From Verrucomicrobiales bacterium (lineage in GTDB: Bacteria > Verrucomicrobiota > Verrucomicrobiae > Limisphaerales > UBA1100): a stretch of DNA of 46,914 bases. Position numbers and translations under genes: made by a program. The stretch covers positions 1-46,914 of the forward strand of contig PBLV01000045.1 in assembly GCA_002721895.1 (NCBI GenBank). The letters run 5' to 3'. Position 1 is the stretch's first letter; each line of letters begins with the position of its first letter. Below are positions 42,429-46,914 of the stretch, one piece after another. The notes below the pieces were generated by a model. It had not been told where the DNA came from and did not search any database. It saw only the letters and a program-made list of their open reading frames with translations.

Positions 42429-43153
42429 TAGCGGGGTGCCTCATGTTCGGCGATTAACAGGGCATTGGCGTAGGGATAAGGGCTGCCAAAGGCGGCACGA
42501 ATGGCAGCTTGATGGGAGGCCTCTTCCCACTCGCGTGGTCCCCGGCGAATGAGAAACTCCGTTCGGGCCATGCCCAAGGCGCGCCTGCGTATCAATTCGT
42601 CCAAGTCCGGATTGTAGCCGATGGGAACAGTGAAGGCAAACCTGCCGCCGGGCGCAAGCAGTGCCTTGCAGGCATCAATGGCATCCAGAATTTTCCCAGC
42701 GGACACTCCTGTCGCGTCATCATCAAAGCCAATGTGTTCCAGCGTGGAAATGGAAAACACCAGGTCAAACCGCTCCTCCGTCCGGTAAGCCACGATGTCC
42801 TCGTTGATCACGCCCGGCGCATGCTCATACTTGTCCACCACGGGATGGCTTGTGTCGGCGTAGTGCGACATCACGTTGCCCACCTCCAGGATTGACTGCC
42901 CCTTGAATTCGTCGAGATACGCCAAGCCCAGCCCAACCTCGACGCAACGCTCGTTGCTCCAAGTGACATTGTGATCGTGGTAGATACAATCCCATTCGTG
43001 CCCACGCAGGCTAAACCGGCGCGGCTTCAGGCGCGGCCGAACCCAGGGTGAGAGGGCTTTGCGCACCGGCAGACGTAATAACTCCAGAAACCCAAACCGC
43101 CGCACGAACCAGCGCACCTTTTCCAACCCGCCGTTATATAAATGACCCGCCAT
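42428..43153 (-). CDS. SAM methyltransferase-like protein
   Basis: The protein has 241 residues from ATG 43153; a TTG five codons earlier is possible. The basic N-terminal third (VRRFGFLELLRLPVRKALSPWVRPRLKPRR) could associate with membrane. The methyltransferase part shows ILEVGNVMSHYADTSHPVVDKYE in place of a classical glycine-rich motif I, then RFDLVFSISTLEHIGFDD and CKALLAPGGRFAFTVPIGYN. The reduced glycine content of motif I is notable, though the post-motifs are clear. It is coupled to the GT4 gene by a one-base overlap, suggesting they act on the same glycan. Divergent from the next methyltransferase across 100 bases. Confidence 0.8.
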   Translation of the reverse strand: MAGHLYNGGLEKVRWFVRRFGFLELLRLPVRKALSPWVRPRLKPRRFSLRGHEWDCIYHDHNVTWSNERCVEVGLGLAYLDEFKGQSILEVGNVMSHYADTSHPVVDKYEHAPGVINEDIVAYRTEERFDLVFSISTLEHIGFDDDATGVSAGKILDAIDACKALLAPGGRFAFTVPIGYNPDLDELIRRRALGMARTEFLIRRGPREWEEASHQAAIRAAFGSPYPYANALLIAEHEAPR

Positions 43154-43253
43154 GCGCGCCGGAGCCAACCAACCCGGCTCAACCCCGGCAAGTCATTGTT
43201 GTGGACAACCCAAGGTTGACCCCGCCCCGGCGAGTGCAAAGCTCGGCGTGCCG

Positions 43254-43937
43254 ATGATCATCCATCGCCTCATCGCCCTCCATTTTAATTACGAAAAAAA
43301 CGCGCGGGCATTCTTTGAATTGCAGGCGAAAGACGCCCTTGAATGGTTGCAGGGGGGCGGCGTAAAGATCGGGCCCGGCACCAGCATGCTGGATCTCGGC
43401 TGCGGCCACGGTCACCCGGGCAGGCTCTGCACCTCCGCTGGCGCCGAGGTGACCTTTGCCGACTACGAAGATCTTCGACTCGAGGAAATGAAGGACGGCC
43501 CCTTCAGGCAGGTCGACCTCAATAACGCCGATCTTTCCAGCTATGGCCAGTTCGACCTGGTGATGTGTTCCAACGTCCTGGAACATCTGGCCGACCCCAA
43601 CCATCTGCTCCACAACCTGTCCAAGTTGCTCAAGCCCGGCGGTGTTTTTTATCTGAGCTGGACCAACTGGCTTTCGCCTTGGGGCGGCCACGAGTTTTCC
43701 CCGTGGCATTACCTCGGCAAAACCTCCGGCCCCATCCACACGGTCGGCAAAAACCTCTTCCGCACCTACATCGGCACTGTCCTGAAAACCATCCGCGCGC
43801 AACCGGGACTGGCTGTCCAGCGCATGGCCCCGCGCTACTACAACGAACTCGCCTTCCTCACCCGCCTGCCTCTTGCGCGGGAGTTTTTGACCTGGAACTG
43901 CGCCCTGCAAATCCGGCGGACAGATGCCACCGGATAA
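43254..43937 (+). CDS. Class I SAM-dependent methyltransferase
   Basis: The protein has 227 residues. ATG 43254 starts MIIHRLIALHFNYEKNARAFFELQAKDALEWL; the longer frame overlaps the divergent gene and was rejected. Motif I is SMLDLGCGHGHPGRLC, followed by VTFADYEDLRL, FDLVMCSNVLEHLADPNHLLHNLSKLLKPGGVFYLSW and a C-terminal region with NLFRTYIGTVLKTI. The pattern is Methyltransf_11/23, common in glycan modification. It is convergent with the following GT4 gene, separated by four bases, and divergent from the preceding methyltransferase. Substrate unknown. Confidence 0.87.
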   Translation: MIIHRLIALHFNYEKNARAFFELQAKDALEWLQGGGVKIGPGTSMLDLGCGHGHPGRLCTSAGAEVTFADYEDLRLEEMKDGPFRQVDLNNADLSSYGQFDLVMCSNVLEHLADPNHLLHNLSKLLKPGGVFYLSWTNWLSPWGGHEFSPWHYLGKTSGPIHTVGKNLFRTYIGTVLKTIRAQPGLAVQRMAPRYYNELAFLTRLPLAREFLTWNCALQIRRTDATG

Positions 43938-43941
43938 GGCC

Positions 43942-45027
43942 CTACCCATCCCGCGCCCACGCCTCCAACTGATCACACGCCGCCGGCAGGACATTGTCCC
44001 AATGCAGATCCCTTGCCCGGTCCCGGCCCGCCTCGCGCCAGCGCTGATATTCGTCCGGCACCGCCAACGCGGCCCTTACTCCATCCGCCAGCGATTGAGG
44101 CGTTTCCATCTCGGCCACCCAACCCGTTTCCCTGTCACGTGTTGATTCCACCAGCCCGGGCACCGGATACACCACCGCCGGCGTTCCCATTGCATTACCC
44201 TCGGTGATGTTCAAGCCCCATCCCTCCCGCACCGATGCATGCAACTGCAAATGCGCCTCCCGCAACGCCGCGTTTTTCTCCTCCTCGGCCAAACGGCCCG
44301 CAAACTCCACGGGCAATCCCCGTGCCTGCCGTTCCAAGCGCGAACGCTCCTGCCCATCGCCCACGATTTTTAACGATGCCTGGATTCCCTCCTTCCGCAG
44401 GTGCCGCAACGATTCGATGACATGATCCACCCGCTTGTTCGGCGCCAACCGCGTCACCACAATCAATCGCAACGGCTCCTCCAGTTTTTTCTCCCCCAAA
44501 TCATCCAGCGCTTCCATGTCAATCCCATACGAAACCTGCGTGACCGAATTAACCCCCAGTCCACGCAATTGATCCGCCGTGAAGTCGCACCCCGTCCAGA
44601 AAGGCGTATGGCGGTATCGTCGCAGAAACCACCGCTCCTGCAGCCGTCCCACTGCACTAACCGGCCAGGGATAAAACGAACTCCAAATCGGTCCCAACAC
44701 CTCATGAATATAAGCCACCACCCGCCCCTTCACCCACCACGGGGCAAACCATGGAATCCCATGATGCTGATCCATGACCAAGTCAAACGACTCCTGCCCG
44801 CGCGCCCAACGTCGCGCCGCCAGCCAACTGGTGAACCGTCCTCCCGCCCGAACAACCCGCAGTCCCTCAAGCATCTCCTCCCGCGGCGCGCCCGGAAAAG
44901 TGTTGGCAAACCAAACCACCTCGTGCCCGCGCGCCAGCAACGCCCGCAGGTAAGCCTCCGAAACCCGCTCCGCCCCGCCCGCCAACGGGTTGCGTAGATC
45001 ACGCCAGTTGAGCATCAAAAACCTCAC
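43942..45027 (-). CDS. Family 4 glycosyltransferase
   Basis: The protein has 361 residues from GTG 45027, which gives the family-typical start VRFLMLNWRDLRNPLAGGAERV; ATG 45015 is an alternative four codons later. The donor domain has RLIVVTRLAPNKRVDHVIESLRHLRKEG, LKIVGDGQERSRLE and LHASVREGWGLNITEGNAMGTPAVVY with an EX7E site. The acceptor domain includes SFDLVMDQHHGIPWFAPWW and VVAYIHEVLG. It transfers a sugar during surface polysaccharide synthesis. The 401-base gap upstream contains the 21-bp repeat array and would hold its promoter. Confidence 0.9.
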   Translation of the reverse strand: MRFLMLNWRDLRNPLAGGAERVSEAYLRALLARGHEVVWFANTFPGAPREEMLEGLRVVRAGGRFTSWLAARRWARGQESFDLVMDQHHGIPWFAPWWVKGRVVAYIHEVLGPIWSSFYPWPVSAVGRLQERWFLRRYRHTPFWTGCDFTADQLRGLGVNSVTQVSYGIDMEALDDLGEKKLEEPLRLIVVTRLAPNKRVDHVIESLRHLRKEGIQASLKIVGDGQERSRLERQARGLPVEFAGRLAEEEKNAALREAHLQLHASVREGWGLNITEGNAMGTPAVVYPVPGLVESTRDRETGWVAEMETPQSLADGVRAALAVPDEYQRWREAGRDRARDLHWDNVLPAACDQLEAWARDG

Positions 45028-45191
45028 CCCGCGCCAAATTGCCCCCCAACCCCCTCCAACGCAAGAATCGAAGCCCAACATCCCCAACCCACGCAGGCTC
45101 GGAGGCCTTCACTACGGCAGGTCGGGAAGTCTGCGATACCGGATTTGGTGAAATTGCCAAATTTTTTTATTTTTCTTCGTTTTTCTGAAAA

Positions 45192-45301
45192 GCAACGTGT
45201 TGTTTGGGCGTTGCAACGGGTTGTTTGGTCGCTGCAACGTGTTGTTTGGGCGTTGCAACGTGTTGTTTGGTCGCTGCAATGGGTTGTTTGGTCGTTGCAA
45301 C
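45192..45301. repeat. Tandem array of five 21-bp units plus a partial unit
   Basis: Units start at 45192, 45213, 45234, 45255 and 45276, with a 5-base partial at 45297. Each begins GCAACG (GCAATG in the fifth) and contains GTTGTTTGG near its middle. Units 1-2 and 3-4 form 42-bp dimers that differ at one base. The joins 1/2 and 3/4 create the perfect palindrome CGTTGCAACG; the others give near-palindromes. The 21-bp period equals two helical turns. There are no spacers, so it is not a CRISPR array. Confidence 0.85.
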
Positions 45302-45318
45302 ACGATTCCACAACCCAT
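45279..45318. repeat. Inverted repeat at the end of the 21-bp array
   Basis: ATGGGTTGT (45279-45287), inside the last unit, is the exact reverse complement of ACAACCCAT (45310-45318), outside the array, with a 22-base loop. It could form a long-loop hairpin or a pair of binding half-sites. Confidence 0.45.
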
Positions 45319-45428
45319 CGTTCCCCGGGGATGAACCGGGCTTACTCTATGCCTGACACAAAAGGAGGCATCGCGCCCATGTAACCTCGGGGCTTGCCAA
45401 TGCTCTTCAACCGGTCTAGTCACCTCTT

Positions 45429-46631
45429 GTGCGTGCCGTCTTCTTTTTCCTTTCCTGTATTTGCCCGGTTTCCGCGCTGGCAAAGGTCTCCCCTCCGCCG
45501 CCCAAGCTCGTCAAGGCGTGGAAACTGGATCCGTTTTACACCAAGCACCTCAGCGTCAATGGATTTCCCATCATCGCCTCAAAAAATGTCTCGGACCATG
45601 CCCTGCGGGAAGCTGCCTACCTGATCCGCAACATGCTTGGCCAGCGGAAGGACCTGCTCCGTGCACTGGTGAAAAACAAGGTGCGGTTCTCCATCATCGC
45701 CCACAACGAGTACACCACCGACATTCCCGAGCATCGCCGCCTTCAACCCCGCCTGTTCTGGAACCGGCGCGCCCGTGGCCTTGGCCCTTCAAAGGACATT
45801 CCCGTTGTCTCCTGCGGCGAGGAAAATCTTTTAAACTATCCCGGCGATCCCTACTCCACGGAGAACATCCTGATTCACGAATTCGCCCACGCCATCCATT
45901 CCCGTGCCCTGTCGGAAACCGACCCCACCTTTGATGATCGGCTGAAGGCCACCCACGAGGCGGCCCTGAAAGCCGGCTTGTGGAAGGGCAAATACGCCGG
46001 GCGCAACCACCACGAATACTGGGCCGAGGGCGTGCAGTCGTGGTTTGGCACCAACCGCGAGGATGACCACGATCACAACCACGTTAACACCCGTGCCGAG
46101 TTGGAAAAATACGACCCCGCACTGGCCAAGCTCGTCGCCGAAGTCTTTGGCAAAAACGATTGGCAATATCAACACCCCGCCGACAGGCAGCCCGCTTCCG
46201 CGCATCTTAAAGGCTTCGAACCCAAGGCCGTGCCCACATTCGCGTGGTCCGCCAAGGCTAACGCCTGGTACCAGCGCTACCGCAAGGGGCTGGAAACCTT
46301 GGCACCCGATCACGCCGTGGAACTCGAACTCTTGTCGCCGGAATCCGAAAACTGGCGTTCTCCGCGCACACCCCACGAGACGGAAATCTTCATCGCCAAC
46401 GCCACCGGCCTCACCCTGCACATGGAGTGGATCGACTTTGCCGGCAAGGCCAAGGTATACGGAACCCTCCGCCCCACCGGCCATTTTCGCCAGCGCACCT
46501 TCGCCGGGCACATTTGGAGAATCTCCGACGCCCAGACCGGCCAAACCCTCCATTACTTCATCACTCCAAAAGCGCCGGGGCAACTTGTGCTCAAAAACTT
46601 GAACAAGAATGCACAGGACGGGAAAAAGTAA
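45429..46631 (+). CDS. Exported zincin-like protein with C-terminal VHL-beta domain
   Basis: The protein has 400 residues. GTG 45429 gives a signal peptide (VFFFLSCICPVSALA, cleavage near residue 18). A zinc-metallopeptidase site is seen in ILIHEFAHAIH (HExxH at 150-154), with EYWAEG (Glu200) as the likely third ligand and a His-rich DDHDHNH stretch near 215. Residues 319-390 resemble the VHL beta domain: W334, Y344, T357, H361 and W363 have exactly the spacing of human W88, Y98, S111, H115 and W117, which line the hydroxyproline pocket. The protein is therefore a predicted exported peptidase with a possible hydroxyproline-recognising domain. Closest peptidase family not identified; peptidase function is inferred from the HExxH. 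Confidence 0.8.
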   Translation: MRAVFFFLSCICPVSALAKVSPPPPKLVKAWKLDPFYTKHLSVNGFPIIASKNVSDHALREAAYLIRNMLGQRKDLLRALVKNKVRFSIIAHNEYTTDIPEHRRLQPRLFWNRRARGLGPSKDIPVVSCGEENLLNYPGDPYSTENILIHEFAHAIHSRALSETDPTFDDRLKATHEAALKAGLWKGKYAGRNHHEYWAEGVQSWFGTNREDDHDHNHVNTRAELEKYDPALAKLVAEVFGKNDWQYQHPADRQPASAHLKGFEPKAVPTFAWSAKANAWYQRYRKGLETLAPDHAVELELLSPESENWRSPRTPHETEIFIANATGLTLHMEWIDFAGKAKVYGTLRPTGHFRQRTFAGHIWRISDAQTGQTLHYFITPKAPGQLVLKNLNKNAQDGKK

Positions 46632-46693
46632 ATCCCAGCCATGGGCCGGACATGATGTCTCCAACAAGGTCGGCGAATAAAACTCTGGCTAAT

Positions 46694-46914
46694 CTACTTC
46701 TTCGGTGCGCGGCCGGTGTGTTGGGCATTTCGCCCACACATGGGCCACGGGCTTTTGGCTAGGCCTTTGGAGTCGGTCTTAATGGCATAGAGCTTTTTGT
46801 CATTTGACCCGACGTAAACCGTGCCATCCGAGCCAATGGCGGGGGAGGAGGTCACACTCTCTCCCGTTTCAAATTCCCATAGCTTGACCCCAGTCGTGCC
46901 ATTGATGGCATAGA
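46694..46914 (-). CDS. PQQ-type beta-propeller repeat protein, C-terminal end
   Basis: The frame is open to the end of the window, so only the last 72 residues are visible. Repeat blades of the PQQ/Trp type are seen: YAINGTTGVKLWEFETG and then SSPAIGSDGTVYVGSNDKKLYAI. The ending SPWPMCGRNAQHTGR is a tail commonly found in outer-membrane or exported propeller proteins of Verrucomicrobia. It is convergent with the zincin-like gene across 62 bases. The function of the full protein cannot be judged from this fragment. Confidence 0.85.
   Translation of the reverse strand, partial: YAINGTTGVKLWEFETGESVTSSPAIGSDGTVYVGSNDKKLYAIKTDSKGLAKSPWPMCGRNAQHTGRAPKK

Larger units (their letters stand above)
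45028..45428. other. 401-base divergent gap with A/T patch and repeat array
   Basis: This is the only gap over 300 bases. From left to right it holds GC-rich sequence to about 45140, an A/T-rich patch (45151-45180) with AAATT-gcca-AATTT followed by a T-rich tract, the 21-bp repeat array (45192-45301), an inverted repeat reaching 45318 and about 110 bases without evident structure before the GTG at 45429. Promoters for the divergent GT4 and zincin-like genes must lie here, but no convincing -35/-10 pair was found. Confidence 0.7.

Noticed and set aside
45151..45180. AAATT-gcca-AATTT plus T-rich tract as an intrinsic terminator
   Set aside because: The stem is all A/T and no plus-strand gene ends nearby, so termination is unlikely.
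45192..45301. CRISPR array
   Set aside because: The units are directly tandem with no spacers, and no cas gene is in the window.
45145..45384. Plus-strand frame with heptapeptide repeats (VVWALQR type) across the 21-bp array
   Set aside because: A 21-bp unit keeps every frame open, so repeats in translation are automatic. It starts with TTG, has no ribosome binding site, and the minus-strand frames are equally open.
1..46914. Insertion sequence, prophage, tRNA or rRNA genes
   Set aside because: No transposase, integrase or phage motif and no recognisable RNA gene was found by reading both strands; short tRNAs could still be missed without a covariance search.

Overview
The window looks like chromosomal DNA of a high-GC Gram-negative PVC-group bacterium, most likely a Verrucomicrobiota of the Pedosphaera/Limisphaera type. 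The reasons are DUF1553/DUF1501 proteins with Tat-type signals, lipoproteins, a BNR sialidase-like protein, two VHL-beta-domain proteins, a futalosine menaquinone cluster, a PilT-type ATPase, and a beta-propeller tail of the kind common in Verrucomicrobia and Planctomycetes. The placement is inference from gene content; no rRNA or tRNA gene was seen. Genes are tightly packed: several convergent pairs touch or overlap, and only one gap exceeds 300 bases (45028-45428).

Layout. (1) 1-12956: an exported degradation and 'planctomycete-style' region: the end of a LamG/DUF1553 protein with its DUF1501 partner, a PHP-like hydrolase carrying an inserted lectin-like domain, a lipoprotein, a sialidase-like protein, an LRR-VHL protein, a second DUF1501 protein, a tandem alpha/beta hydrolase, RidA and an SMP-30 lactonase. 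(2) 13024-18447: mostly housekeeping genes on the minus strand (coaD, DUF177/yceD, rpmF, fabH, a pilT-like gene with a Pro/Ala-rich N-terminus, ndk) plus a plus-strand membrane protein with a thioredoxin-like domain in which CxxC has become SxxC. (3) 18560-23396: menaquinone synthesis by the futalosine route (UbiA-type mqnP, mqnE, mqnA, a Sel1 gene, mqnC); mqnB and mqnD are not here. (4) 23335-26998: a membrane protein, speA arginine decarboxylase and a Nif3-family protein.

(5) 26980-39961: a 13-kb minus-strand run of twelve genes with gaps of 10 bases or less, or 1-4 base overlaps, at every junction but the last. It begins with CDP-glucose synthesis and dehydration (rfbF, rfbG), then a 3,5-epimerase-like protein, a sugar C-methyltransferase, a WbqC-family protein, a GT2, a methyltransferase, an NAD-dependent reductase/epimerase, an ATP-grasp enzyme, a CmcI-like protein and a DegT aminotransferase. 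It ends in a large YfhO-type membrane protein. Together these suggest a CDP-activated, C-methylated 6-deoxy sugar, possibly amino- and amide-decorated, that is added to a surface glycan. This is the best candidate for an undescribed pathway. (6) 40058-45027: more glycan genes in mixed orientation (two GT4, three methyltransferases) and a 49-residue lipoprotein too short for ordinary ORF calling. (7) 45028-46914: a 21-bp tandem-repeat array with regularly spaced palindromes, a zincin-like protein with a C-terminal VHL-beta domain that keeps all five hydroxyproline-pocket positions, and the end of a PQQ-type beta-propeller gene.

All functional calls rest on reading the sequence and recalled family motifs; no database search was possible. 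Promoter and operator calls are pattern matches only. No strong intrinsic terminator with a GC stem and T-tract was found.
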